DNA of 64,000 nucleotides from Seonamhaeicola aphaedonensis (GTDB lineage Bacteria > Bacteroidota > Bacteroidia > Flavobacteriales > Flavobacteriaceae), in contig NZ_QRDX01000004.1 of NCBI RefSeq assembly GCF_003386195.1, positions 248,001-312,000 of the forward strand, read 5' to 3'. The notes beneath the pieces are model-generated. The model had not been told where the DNA came from. It saw only the letters and a program-made list of their open reading frames with translations, and did not search any database. Positions 45,342 through 54,310 of this stretch are shown in pieces (position 1 is the stretch's first letter; the number at the start of each line of letters is the position of its first letter). The position numbers were made by a program, and so were the translations under genes.

Positions 45342-46799
45342 TTATTTTTTTAGCCAATTACCAGAAAATTCACAATCTCTATAGGAGCCACTAATTTTTA
45401 TGTAGGTATCCAATATTTTTTCATCTTGCCATTTTTCAATTGCTTTTAGCTGCTTTTCCTTCAGAGCCAATTCTTTAATTTTAAGAAAATCTCTTGCATA
45501 ATCTGCTACGTGTTCATCAATTCTATCAGAAACCATTAAAATTTTATACTTAACATTACCTCTATTATCCTCATCTTTTAAAACTAGACTTACTTCATTA
45601 TCCTTTAAATTTTGAATTTGAGAGTATAGTTCAGTATCCATTCTTGTGAGTTCAAAATTATAATCTTGAGTTTCTGGGTTTATCAATTGGCCACCATCAT
45701 TCCTAGTTTCCTTTTCATCACTTGCCTCTTTAGCAGCGTCAGCAAACGAAATATCGCCATCTATAATACGTTTTCGAATATTTTCAAGTCTGTTCTTTGC
45801 TTCTTCAATAGCCTCATATGACACCTTAGGCTTTAAGAGAATATGACTAACATCGTACTTTTGTCCTTTAATTTTTTGACAATAGACTATGTGATATCCA
45901 AAATCGGTTTTAAATGGTTCTGAAACTTCACCTTCCTTTAATGCAAAAGCAGCCTGCCTAAATTCTTTTACCATTCTAGGCTTATTTCTATCTAATGTGT
46001 AAACGTATCCTGCTTGTTTCAAACCTGGATCTTCCCCATATAAAACTGCCTTTGACCTAAAACTGGAGCCTCTGACTTCAACATCTTCTTTAAAGCCATT
46101 TAACCTGTCTATGATTCTTTGTTCTTCTTCTTCAGAAACTTTAGGTTCTGCTACTATCTGTGCAACTTTTAATTCTGTACCAAATCGTGGCCTTTTATCA
46201 ACAGGGATAGCATTAAAAAATTCTCTGACCTCCTCAGGTGTTATTTCTACTTCCTCAACAATTTTACTTCGCATTTTAGCTGCCAACTGATTGTTCTTAT
46301 TAATTTCGAACATTTCCTCTCTAAAACTAGCTTCATCGTCTTTTTTATAATATTCCAGAAGCCTTTCCATAGAACCATTAAAGTATTGTAAAAACTGTTG
46401 AACTTGATAATCTACTTGACTTCTAATTTCAGCATCAGACACCTGAATACTATCTTGAATGGCATGGTGTGCATACAACTTATTTTCTAGCAAAGACCCC
46501 ATTAACTGACAATCTGTTACACCATCTAAATTTCCTCCTGCTGCAAGAATTTGTTCCCGTTCTTTTGGAATATCGGACTCTAAAACAATGTACTCTCCAA
46601 CCACAGCAGCTACACCATCTACTTTTAGAGCTTTGAAGGACGAAAACACACTATCCGTTTTTTGTAAAGGTTTTTGTTTAGGTTTGTCCTCTATTATTTC
46701 TTGAGCAGCAATTGAACTATAAAATAATAGGGCAAAAAGTAAAATACTCGTTATTTTTAGATTATTTATATATCTCAAATTGTTTATTTTTAATAGCAT
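45342..46799 (-). CDS. SurA-like periplasmic parvulin with two PpiC domains
   Basis: A 485-residue secreted peptidyl-prolyl isomerase and outer-membrane-protein chaperone. The signal peptide ends IAAQ. A SurA N-terminal chaperone region (VDGVAAVVGEYIVLESDI) is followed by a diverged parvulin domain and a canonical one (DVSHILLKPKVSYEAIEE, EASDEKETRNDGGQL). The start at 46799 overlaps the lipoprotein gene by 38 bases, the only in-frame ATG that keeps the signal peptide. Second-last gene of the operon. Confidence 0.9.
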   Translation of the reverse strand: MLLKINNLRYINNLKITSILLFALLFYSSIAAQEIIEDKPKQKPLQKTDSVFSSFKALKVDGVAAVVGEYIVLESDIPKEREQILAAGGNLDGVTDCQLMGSLLENKLYAHHAIQDSIQVSDAEIRSQVDYQVQQFLQYFNGSMERLLEYYKKDDEASFREEMFEINKNNQLAAKMRSKIVEEVEITPEEVREFFNAIPVDKRPRFGTELKVAQIVAEPKVSEEEEQRIIDRLNGFKEDVEVRGSSFRSKAVLYGEDPGLKQAGYVYTLDRNKPRMVKEFRQAAFALKEGEVSEPFKTDFGYHIVYCQKIKGQKYDVSHILLKPKVSYEAIEEAKNRLENIRKRIIDGDISFADAAKEASDEKETRNDGGQLINPETQDYNFELTRMDTELYSQIQNLKDNEVSLVLKDEDNRGNVKYKILMVSDRIDEHVADYARDFLKIKELALKEKQLKAIEKWQDEKILDTYIKISGSYRDCEFSGNWLKK

Positions 46800-47613
46800 C
46801 TTTTGTAATGTCTTTTTCTAATTGCCTTATAAGCTCCAGTTTTCTTTTGTTGATAACTATTTGATCTATTGTGGGCTTTATATATTCTAATGGAGCAGCG
46901 TCATTTCTTAACAGCACGTCATTAATTTGCATCAAATATACTCCTAATGAATCTTTGAGTTGTATAAAATTAGATTTTTTTAACAGTTCTGATTTGTTTT
47001 CTGAATTTACAACAGGGACTTTTTCAATAATCTGATTCAGTTTTATCCAAATAGAATCATTTAATGAGTAAGATTGAAATTGAATAGATATAGAATCTAA
47101 TTCCTTTTTATCTTGGTTTTCAAAGCGCTTAAACTTTTTTTTAATAATGTCGTAATCAATAATACTTTCATCAACGTGGATATATCTAAACTTAATAAGT
47201 TCTTCGTTTAGTTTAAAGGCTTCTTTGTTATTCTCGTAATATTTTTGAGCTTCATCATTAGTTACTACAGTATCAATGTTTTTTTTCACTAACGCTTCCA
47301 TATAGGCCTTAGTATATAAATCATTTTTATATTGGTCAACCAATTTATTGAAAAACAGTTGTTTAGATTCACTTAAGTTTAAGATAGCACCATCCATCAA
47401 TAATTGTTGTGTTGCCCATTTATTTATATAATTTTGAACTATAAGTACACTATCTGAAGTACTGGTTCCTTCTGAAACCAAATTCTTTATATCGTCATAA
47501 AACAAATAAGACTCATTAACCCTAGCTATGGCAGATAGCTCTTCTTGAGTTTTAAAAAACGTACATGACTGTATTGATATTAATACAAAAAATAAAACAA
47601 ATTTATTTTGCAC
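46762..47613 (-). CDS. SurA-N-like lipoprotein with degenerate parvulin region
   Basis: A 283-residue probable lipoprotein: the signal peptide ends in ISIQSC with cysteine 17. The N-terminal part (VNESYLFYDDIKNLVSEGTS, YINKWATQQLL) resembles the SurA chaperone helices, and FRYIHVDESI recalls a parvulin strand, but no intact catalytic motif is visible. It sits between two PpiC proteins and starts two bases after the upstream gene ends, so it probably works with them at the outer membrane. Function inferred from context. Confidence 0.65.
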   Translation of the reverse strand: MQNKFVLFFVLISIQSCTFFKTQEELSAIARVNESYLFYDDIKNLVSEGTSTSDSVLIVQNYINKWATQQLLMDGAILNLSESKQLFFNKLVDQYKNDLYTKAYMEALVKKNIDTVVTNDEAQKYYENNKEAFKLNEELIKFRYIHVDESIIDYDIIKKKFKRFENQDKKELDSISIQFQSYSLNDSIWIKLNQIIEKVPVVNSENKSELLKKSNFIQLKDSLGVYLMQINDVLLRNDAAPLEYIKPTIDQIVINKRKLELIRQLEKDITKDAIKNKQFEIYK

Positions 47614-47615
47614 AC

Positions 47616-49574
47616 CTATTGGCTTTTAAGATCTGCTTTTACTCTTTTCAAGGCTTCCTGGTTTATTATAACCTCATACTTTTCTTTCAAATTTTCCACC
47701 CAACTTTCTTCTTTAAAGGTTTGGTAATCACTTATTACTCTACCTTTTGATTCTTCAAAACTTTGCTGAGTTACTGGAAGCACCTCTTTAATTTGAGCCA
47801 ACACAAAACTTTCATTGTGTTTGTATACTTTTGAAATGCCTTCTTTAAATGGTAATGATTTAGGTATTGATTGATTATTTGCTTCCATAATGCCTGTAGT
47901 AAAAATCACCTCTATGTTATCATTGCCATTAATTAGGCTTTTTATCTTGTCTAATTCCATACCTTTCTCTAACAATTTTGCCACTTTTTTAAGTGTTTTT
48001 TGCTTTGAAGAAGACGCTAAAACTGCATCAACACGCTCAGGCAATACATAATTACTTTTGTTAGCTTCATAGAATTTTTTTATTTCAACAGAGTCAGTTT
48101 TAGCCGCATTCCAAATAGTGCCTTCCATTAAATCAAATAACAACAAACCATCTCTATACTCTGATAAGATATGCGCATATTCTTGATTTTCGTATTCCAA
48201 ATTATCTTCTTTATACTGCACTAAACTTTCATTTAAAAAGGTATTGTATTTGTCTTTTACTAAAGTATCAAATGGCTCTCTAAGCACTCTCCCTTTCTGA
48301 CCACTTAATAAATACTCACCAAAATCTTTGAAGTAAAACTGCTTCTTTCCTATTTTAAACAAAGGTTGGTCTGCTTTGAAATTATCGGGCAATTTCCAAG
48401 TCCGTTTAAAATAATCTTCCGTTATGATAGAAGCAAAATAATCTAAGTATGATTCATTAACCTTAACGTTGTATTCTTTTTTTAGTGAATTATATAACGC
48501 TTCATCTATGAGTTTGGATCTATCATCTCTCTTAACTTTTACTTCCAACTCAGGTTTTATATCTTTAAATGATGGTATTGGTTTTTTATCAATTAGCTTT
48601 ACTATATGCCAACCATAAGCACTTTTAAAAGGCTCTGAAATGTCATTTTTATTAACTAATGAAAAAGCGACTTCCTCAAACTCTGGCGCACTTAATTGTC
48701 CGCTGGAAAATGGTGCAAGTGCTCCGCCTTTGGATGCTGAACTTTTATCGTCTGAAAATTGTTTTGCTAAAGCTTCAAAATCTTCTCCTTGCTGTATTTT
48801 TTGATAGATTTCCTGAATTCTAACTTCAGCTTCAGGGTTGCTAATTGCTTCCTCTTTGTTATCGACTACCATAATGTGAGCCACAGTACATTCACCTCTA
48901 GCTTTTCTTTTATCTAATACATTCACAATATGGTATCCAAACCGGGTTCTAAATGGTTGAGATATTTCTCCTACTGGCGTATTAAAAGCAGCTGTTTCAA
49001 ATTTGTAAACCATTCTAAATCCAGTAAAATATCCCAACTCTTCTCCAAAAATAGTTTGCCCATTGTGTACTTCCTTTCTAACTTTTTCAAAACCTTCACT
49101 CAAGGCTCTATTGCGAAATTTAGTAATTTCATTGTAGGCCTTAAGAGTATCTTTTGGATTGGCGTTTTCAGCTACCTTGACCAAAATATGATTAGCCTTT
49201 ATATCAAAAGAAATTCTTTTGTAGGCTTCTTCTACTAATGCGTCTGTAACTTTAGTATTGGACATAAAACTTTGAGCCAACTGTTTTTTATAAGTAGACA
49301 ATTCTCTTTTATAGGAGGGTTTATTATGTAACCCCTGAGCCTTAGCTTCCTTTAATTTCAATTTATAGCTCGTAAATAGTTTTAGATATTCATCAACATT
49401 TTTTTGAGATTCATCCTGAACTAAATCAAGGTTTTTATTGTAAACCCTTATAAATTCAGAAACATAAATAGGCTCATTATCTACCAAAAAAAGTACATCT
49501 TCCTGATTATCTTGAGCATAATTAACTGCCGTTAACAATACTGATATTAACGCAAACAAAAATCTTAATTTCAT
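47616..49574 (-). CDS. Large periplasmic parvulin with two PpiC domains
   Basis: A 652-residue secreted peptidyl-prolyl isomerase. The signal peptide MKLRFLFALISVLLTAVNYAQ ends at about residue 21; the ATG at 49574 is used, since the longer reading from 49658 would bury that peptide and precede the promoter. Two PpiC domains follow (KANHILVKVAENAN, and CTVAHIMVVDNKEEA with FSDDKSSASKGGALAPF), then 300 residues of C-terminal chaperone-like helices. First gene of the operon with the lipoprotein, SurA-like and moxR genes. Confidence 0.9.
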   Translation of the reverse strand: MKLRFLFALISVLLTAVNYAQDNQEDVLFLVDNEPIYVSEFIRVYNKNLDLVQDESQKNVDEYLKLFTSYKLKLKEAKAQGLHNKPSYKRELSTYKKQLAQSFMSNTKVTDALVEEAYKRISFDIKANHILVKVAENANPKDTLKAYNEITKFRNRALSEGFEKVRKEVHNGQTIFGEELGYFTGFRMVYKFETAAFNTPVGEISQPFRTRFGYHIVNVLDKRKARGECTVAHIMVVDNKEEAISNPEAEVRIQEIYQKIQQGEDFEALAKQFSDDKSSASKGGALAPFSSGQLSAPEFEEVAFSLVNKNDISEPFKSAYGWHIVKLIDKKPIPSFKDIKPELEVKVKRDDRSKLIDEALYNSLKKEYNVKVNESYLDYFASIITEDYFKRTWKLPDNFKADQPLFKIGKKQFYFKDFGEYLLSGQKGRVLREPFDTLVKDKYNTFLNESLVQYKEDNLEYENQEYAHILSEYRDGLLLFDLMEGTIWNAAKTDSVEIKKFYEANKSNYVLPERVDAVLASSSKQKTLKKVAKLLEKGMELDKIKSLINGNDNIEVIFTTGIMEANNQSIPKSLPFKEGISKVYKHNESFVLAQIKEVLPVTQQSFEESKGRVISDYQTFKEESWVENLKEKYEVIINQEALKRVKADLKSQ

Positions 49575-49599
49575 GAAGTAAATTTTATTCAGATGGATA

Positions 49600-49629
49600 C
49601 AAAAATAGTAATATAAACCTATAATGCAA
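49600..49629 (-). promoter_or_regulatory. Promoter of the parvulin-moxR operon (TTG-19-TATTTTTG)
   Basis: On the minus strand TTG (49629-49627), 19 bases, TATTTTTG (49607-49600): a full consensus match. The start would be near 49593, about 19 bases before the chosen ATG, which rules out the longer reading. Confidence 0.85.
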
Positions 49630-49839
49630 GTTGTTTTAATAACGTTTGAGGCACACAAATATTTCGTGTATTATTTAAATAACTATTAAACAAATTAGGT
49701 CTTCATACTCATTTAATAGAATGAAAAATACTAATACAGGTTATTGTAAACAAACTATAAAAAAATCTCCTTGAGACTGTCTTTTAATATTTAAAATAAG
49801 ATCAACTTTCAATCTTTCGATTTCTTAACCTAAACTTTG

Positions 49840-49847
49840 TAATTTTG
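49840..49847 (+). promoter_or_regulatory. Probable -7 box of the DUF2721 gene
   Basis: TAATTTTG 16 bases before the ATG fits TAnnTTTG. Only a weak TTC lies where the -33 TTG is expected (near 49818), so the promoter is a partial match. Confidence 0.45.
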
Positions 49848-49863
49848 TCACAAAGCCGTTTTT

Positions 49864-50259
49864 ATGGAAGCTCTTACACTCACCACGCCTGCTCTTTTAT
49901 TCTCTGCTATTTCTTTAATAATGCTAGCTTATACAAATAGGTTTTTAGCCTATGCTGCTACTATTAGAAGTTTACACGCTAAATACGTTAAGAATAAAGA
50001 CAACGTGCTTATGGCACAAATACAAAATATAAAAAAACGCTTATACTTAACTAGGTCTATGCAAATTCTGGGAATTAGCAGTTTACTACTTTGTGTTTTA
50101 ACCATGTTTTTAATATACATAGAACAGCAAACTGTTGCTATTTGGGTATTTGGCTTAGCTCTAATTTTGTTAATCCTTTCGTTAGCCTTTTTAATTTGGG
50201 AAATACAAATTTCTGTTAAGGCTTTAGAGCATCATATAAGTGACATTGAGGGTAAGTAA
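49864..50259 (+). CDS. DUF2721 small membrane protein
   Basis: 131 residues with an N-terminal membrane helix, a charged stretch (HAKYVKNKDNVLMAQIQNIK, KKRLYLTRS) and two more membrane helices (ILGISSLLLCVLTMFLIYI and FGLALILLILSLAFLIW). This pattern matches DUF2721, a bacterial membrane family without known function. It is followed two bases later by the CIA30 gene and is probably co-transcribed with it. Confidence 0.85.
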   Translation: MEALTLTTPALLFSAISLIMLAYTNRFLAYAATIRSLHAKYVKNKDNVLMAQIQNIKKRLYLTRSMQILGISSLLLCVLTMFLIYIEQQTVAIWVFGLALILLILSLAFLIWEIQISVKALEHHISDIEGK

Positions 50260-50261
50260 AA

Positions 50262-50792
50262 ATGAAAGTAATTATAATTCTTATAATCTTAACTATCTTG
50301 CAAAATCAAATGATACTATTCGATTTTAACAAAAATAGTAATTACACTAATTGGCGCATTGTTGATGATGTAGTTATGGGAGGTCGTTCTAATGGAAACT
50401 TTGATTTAAACGATGCTGGAAACGGTATTTTTTCAGGTTATGTTTCACTTGAGAATAATGGTGGATTCTCTATGGTACAATATGCTTTTGAAACGAAAAA
50501 TATTTCTAGTTTCTCCAGAGTATCTATTTATCTGAAAGGAGATGGAAAAACGTATCAGTTTCGGGTTAAATCCAGTATCGATGACAGTTATTCGTATGTT
50601 ATCCCTTTTAAAACCACTGGAGCGTGGGAGACCATCGAAATACCTTTAAACACAATGTATCCTTCATTTCGGGGGCGCAAGCTTGATAAAGCAAACTATC
50701 CAGGGCAACAACTTGAAATGGTTGCATTTTTAATTGGCAACAAAAAAGAAGAACGTTTTAAATTAGAAATCGATTCGATTGTTTTAAGGTAA
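50262..50792 (+). CDS. CIA30 family (complex I assembly-like) secreted protein
   Basis: A galactose-binding-like beta-sandwich of the CIA30/NDUFAF1 family, 176 residues. The family opening is clear (FDFNKNSNYTNWRIVDDVVM, then GGRSNGNFDLND), followed by GDGKTYQFRVKSS and TTGAWETIEIPLN. The N-terminal hydrophobic stretch (MKVIIILIILTILQ) suggests export. In bacteria the family is not shown to act on complex I, so the name is by homology only. Confidence 0.85.
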   Translation: MKVIIILIILTILQNQMILFDFNKNSNYTNWRIVDDVVMGGRSNGNFDLNDAGNGIFSGYVSLENNGGFSMVQYAFETKNISSFSRVSIYLKGDGKTYQFRVKSSIDDSYSYVIPFKTTGAWETIEIPLNTMYPSFRGRKLDKANYPGQQLEMVAFLIGNKKEERFKLEIDSIVLR

Positions 50793-50848
50793 GCTTTCTA
50801 AAGAAACCAACTTTTCAAAATTTATGAATGCTCTTAATCTCAATAGAA

Positions 50849-52102
50849 TTAATCAAACCGGATTGCTTTAACGGGAGAAATCTTCGTGATGATATAAGAC
50901 GGCACTAATAGCATCAATAAACACAATAGCAGTGTACCAATATTTAAAGCTATTATGTAACCGGCACTGATGTAAACTGGAGCTTCGGTTACATAATACA
51001 CACTAGGGTCTAAAGGAAAAATTTTAAAATATTTTTGCGCAAACAGTAATCCTAGTCCCAACAAATTCCCCCAAAACAATCCCAAAAGAATTAAATAGGA
51101 AGCATTGTAAAGAAACACTTTCCTGATACTCCAGTTATTACTTCCCAAAGCTTTTAAAATACCTATCATTTGGGTGCGTTCCAAGATGAGAACGAGCAGC
51201 GCCGTAATCATATTAATTCCTGCCACTAAAATCATAATACCAATGATTCCATAAATATTGGTATCAAATATTTTAATCCATTCAAATATAGAACTATACT
51301 TGTCTGTGATGATCTGGGTGTTTAATACCGAAGGTGTATTATCATAAATTTCATAACCCTTTTGTTCAAGCTCATCATAATCACTTATGAAAACTTCAAA
51401 ATTTCCAACTTCAATAAAGTTGCCTTCCTCATCTTTTTTCCAATTATTAATACGCTGAATGTGTCTAATATCACCAATAATATAGTTGGCATCAAAATCT
51501 TGAAACCCAGAGTTATAAATACCAACTACGTTATATGTTATCATGTTTGGCAATTTTTCGGGGTCGTTCTTTGGGAAGACCATTTGAAAGGTTTCATTCA
51601 ATTTTAGTTCTAATCTATTGGCTAAATATTGCGATATTAAAACATCTTCATTCCTCTTTTGGGTATAGTCAGGCAACCTCCCTTCAATTAAAAACTCATT
51701 AAAATACATCCAATTATAGTCCGCACCCACACCTTTTAAATAAGCCGCTTCAAAATCTTTATCAGTTCTAATAACACCGTACTTGGAAGCTACAGCTTGA
51801 ATATGTTCAATACCCTCAACCGATTTAAACTCAGGATAAAATTCCTGATTAATAGAAATAGGTGTAATACTTTCTTCTGAATTATTACTATCATAATTTG
51901 TGATAAGCACATGACCATTGAATGCCACTACTTTATCACGTATTTTTTGTTGTAAACCAATACCGGTGGCAATGGCAATCATCATCACCACAATACCAAT
52001 AGTAATTGCCGCAATACCAATTTTTATTATTGGTGCCGAAACACTACTTTTATACGACTTACTACTAATAATGCGTTTAGCTATAAAATACTCGTAATTC
52101 AA
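50849..52102 (-). CDS. LolC/LolE-type ABC transporter permease (FtsX domain)
   Basis: A 417-residue inner-membrane permease with one N-terminal and three C-terminal membrane segments around a large periplasmic domain, as in LolC/E and MacB. Motifs include YFIAKRIISSKSYKSSVSAP at the N-terminus, IGIMILVAGINMITALLVLI, RTQMIGILKALGSNNWSIRK and a PVKAIRFD end. It likely releases lipoproteins or is a related export permease. No ATPase gene is adjacent on this strand; a partner would be elsewhere. Divergent from the DUF1343 gene, with only eight bases between the starts. Confidence 0.88.
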   Translation of the reverse strand: MNYEYFIAKRIISSKSYKSSVSAPIIKIGIAAITIGIVVMMIAIATGIGLQQKIRDKVVAFNGHVLITNYDSNNSEESITPISINQEFYPEFKSVEGIEHIQAVASKYGVIRTDKDFEAAYLKGVGADYNWMYFNEFLIEGRLPDYTQKRNEDVLISQYLANRLELKLNETFQMVFPKNDPEKLPNMITYNVVGIYNSGFQDFDANYIIGDIRHIQRINNWKKDEEGNFIEVGNFEVFISDYDELEQKGYEIYDNTPSVLNTQIITDKYSSIFEWIKIFDTNIYGIIGIMILVAGINMITALLVLILERTQMIGILKALGSNNWSIRKVFLYNASYLILLGLFWGNLLGLGLLFAQKYFKIFPLDPSVYYVTEAPVYISAGYIIALNIGTLLLCLLMLLVPSYIITKISPVKAIRFD

Positions 52103-52110
52103 TTTTTTTA

Positions 52111-53382
52111 ATGAAGTTTACTATTTTCAAAAATACAGTTTTATTATTTGTTATTGTACTTATTTCTTGTGGAAACATAAAGAAGGTAGAACACAGAAGA
52201 CAGAAGACAGAAGGCGAGATTCTTCACTTTGTTCAGAATGACAATCTGCCTGTTGAAGGTGCTAATCAAACTGAAATTTATTTACCTTTGTTACAAGGAA
52301 AACGAGTGGGTATTGTGGCGAATCAAACGAGTGTAATATTTAAAAAAGAGATTGCCACGTCGCTCAGTGCTCCTCGCAATGACAGATATACCCATTTAGT
52401 TGACTCCTTACTTACATTAAACATCGCTATTAAAAAAGTATTTGCACCGGAGCATGGTTTTAGAGGAAAAGCAGACGCCGGAGAGCATGTAGAAGATGGC
52501 TATGACACCAAAACAAATCTACCCATTGTGTCCCTTCATGGAAAAAACAGAAAACCCACGCAAGAGCAACTTGAAGATTTAGATATTGTCGTTTTTGATA
52601 TTCAAGACGTAGGCGTACGATTTTATACTTACATTTCAACACTTCATAACGTCATGGAAGCTTGTGCAGAAGCAAATATCCCTGTCTTAATTTTTGATAG
52701 ACCGAATCCTAACGGACACTACATTGATGGTCCTACTTTAAAAATGGAAAACCAAAGCTTTTTAGGAATGCACCCCATTCCATTGGTTCATGGCATGACC
52801 ATTGGCGAATATGCTCAAATGATTAACGGAGAAAAATGGCTAGCTCATGAATTACAATGTGACATTGCCATAATTCCATTAAAAAACTATAATCATCATA
52901 CGCCTTATAGTTTACCAATCCGACCTTCACCTAACCTTCCTAATGATCAATCCATTAAATTGTATCCTAGTTTGGGATTATTTGAAGGCACCAATGTTAA
53001 CGCTGGTAGAGGCACAGAATTTCAGTTTCAAAGGTATGGCGCTCCTTTTCTAAACAGTGAAACTATGCATTTTACTTACACCCCCGTTGCTAATTTTGGT
53101 GCTAAATACCCGAAACATCAAAATGAGTTATGCTATGGAGAAGATTTAAGAAGTGAGGATATTGATGGCGAAATGACCTTAAAATGGATTATCAAGGCTT
53201 ATCAAAACTCAACAGATAAATCAAAGTTCTTTAATATTGATAATTTTACGAAACATGCTGGTACAGATCAACTCCAAAAGCAAATTGAATCTGGTATGAG
53301 CGAGGCTGACATTAAGACCACTTGGAAAGATAATTTAGAAGTTTTTAAAAAGACCAGAAAAAAGTACTTGCTTTATGATTAA
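52111..53382 (+). CDS. DUF1343 lipoprotein (NamZ-type exo-muramidase), with repeat-derived inserts
   Basis: The DUF1343 family includes NamZ, an exo-beta-N-acetylmuramidase of cell-wall recycling. The lipobox is VLISC (Cys 20). Core motifs are FAPEHGFRGKADAGEHVEDG, DIQDVGVRFYTYISTL, FDRPNPNG and GLFEGTNVNAGRGTE. Two segments are foreign to the family: residues about 27-46 (RRQKTEGEILHFVQND), encoded by an acagaag tandem run plus a dispersed repeat at 52193-52247, and residues about 78-92 (EIATSLSAPRNDR), encoded by another repeat at 52349-52384. Both keep the frame. The enzyme may still be active, since the inserts fall before the catalytic region. Confidence 0.9.
   Translation: MKFTIFKNTVLLFVIVLISCGNIKKVEHRRQKTEGEILHFVQNDNLPVEGANQTEIYLPLLQGKRVGIVANQTSVIFKKEIATSLSAPRNDRYTHLVDSLLTLNIAIKKVFAPEHGFRGKADAGEHVEDGYDTKTNLPIVSLHGKNRKPTQEQLEDLDIVVFDIQDVGVRFYTYISTLHNVMEACAEANIPVLIFDRPNPNGHYIDGPTLKMENQSFLGMHPIPLVHGMTIGEYAQMINGEKWLAHELQCDIAIIPLKNYNHHTPYSLPIRPSPNLPNDQSIKLYPSLGLFEGTNVNAGRGTEFQFQRYGAPFLNSETMHFTYTPVANFGAKYPKHQNELCYGEDLRSEDIDGEMTLKWIIKAYQNSTDKSKFFNIDNFTKHAGTDQLQKQIESGMSEADIKTTWKDNLEVFKKTRKKYLLYD
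52193..52247 (+). repeat. Tandem 7-mer plus dispersed repeat inside DUF1343 coding sequence
   Basis: Three tandem acagaag units (52193-52213) run into GAGATTCTTCACTTTGTTCA and GAATGACAATCT (52216-52247). The latter matches the inverse of the element at 55680-55710. It is translated in frame. Confidence 0.75.
52349..52384 (+). repeat. Dispersed repeat inside DUF1343 coding sequence, GCAATGACA type
   Basis: AGATTGCCACGTCGCTCAGT followed by GCTCCTCGCAATGACA; AGATTGC and GCAAT can pair. This type is usually intergenic. Here it replaces or extends a loop between NQTSVIF and YTHLVDSLL. Confidence 0.7.
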
Positions 53383-53397
53383 AAGTGGATTACTGTC

Positions 53398-53425
53398 TTA
53401 CTGAAACAAGTTCAACACAAATCAC
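53398..53425. repeat. Dispersed repeat, TGAAACAAGTTCAACA type
   Basis: TTACTGAAACAAGTTCAACA in the short gap between the convergent DUF1343 and GDPD genes, close to the copy near 36148. Confidence 0.5.
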
Positions 53426-53440
53426 AAGAATGAAAATTTA

Positions 53441-54310
53441 TTAGTTTAAAAGTTTAATCAACCTATCGGGATAATCGGTAATAATACCATCAACTCCAAA
53501 GTCTTTCATTCTCTGCAAATTCTCATTTTTATTGACTGTCCAAGGAATTACTTTAAAATTTTCAGCTTTAAGATTTCTTACCGTTTTGGTATCTAATAAT
53601 TTGAAATACGGACTTATAATCTCAGGCAAATACGACATTTTTGTCATTTTTACCCAAACAACTTCATCTTCATCAACCAATAATGCTACTTTCATTTTAG
53701 GTGATTGCTGTTTAATGGCTTCTAAAACCCTAAGGTCAAAACTTTGTAGATTAGTTTCTTTAAAAGCATCATTTATGTTTACAACTTCTAAAACTAGTTT
53801 CACAAATTCATCTGGGATTGGCGTGTAAATATTGTCATATTCTGGTCGAGCCTTTAACTCTATATTGAATTTTATTTTTGGTTTTTTTGCTTTGCACACC
53901 TTAATAACATCATTTAGTGAGGGTTTATAAGTCTTCCCTTTTTTCTGTTCTGGAAACTTGGGATAGAATTTACTTCCACAATCAAACTGCTTAATGCTAT
54001 CAAATGTCATTTGGTATAAATTGAATGCTTTATCCAAACCTTTTGATATGTTATTTCCATTCAAATCAAAACAATATTTTCTACTTATAAACGGCTCATG
54101 AGAGACCACCACCACATTATCTTTTGAAACAGCTACATCCAACTCTAAAGTATGTACACCCAAATCAATAGCTTTTACAAAAGCCTCTATAGTATTCTCG
54201 GGCATAAGCCCTCTGCACCCACGGTGGCCTTGAATATCTATTGTTTTGGTTGAATGGCAATTCATAAAAGAAGTTAAAGTGGTAACAATAATTGATTTAT
54301 AAATTCTCAT
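53441..54310 (-). CDS. Glycerophosphodiester phosphodiesterase family protein
   Basis: A GDPD TIM-barrel enzyme, 289 residues, that would split glycerophosphodiesters. The active-site strand IQGHRGCRGLMPENTIEAF holds the catalytic HRG and the metal-binding E, with ELDVAVSKDNVVVVSHEPF and the second histidine following, and a late PWTVNKNENLQRM. The N-terminus (TSFMNCHS) suggests a lipoprotein signal. It overlaps the end of the sterol desaturase gene by 14 bases. Confidence 0.9.
   Translation of the reverse strand: MRIYKSIIVTTLTSFMNCHSTKTIDIQGHRGCRGLMPENTIEAFVKAIDLGVHTLELDVAVSKDNVVVVSHEPFISRKYCFDLNGNNISKGLDKAFNLYQMTFDSIKQFDCGSKFYPKFPEQKKGKTYKPSLNDVIKVCKAKKPKIKFNIELKARPEYDNIYTPIPDEFVKLVLEVVNINDAFKETNLQSFDLRVLEAIKQQSPKMKVALLVDEDEVVWVKMTKMSYLPEIISPYFKLLDTKTVRNLKAENFKVIPWTVNKNENLQRMKDFGVDGIITDYPDRLIKLLN

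Noticed and set aside
49575-49658. 28-residue extension of the large parvulin
   Set aside because: It precedes the signal peptide and lies across the promoter at 49600-49629.
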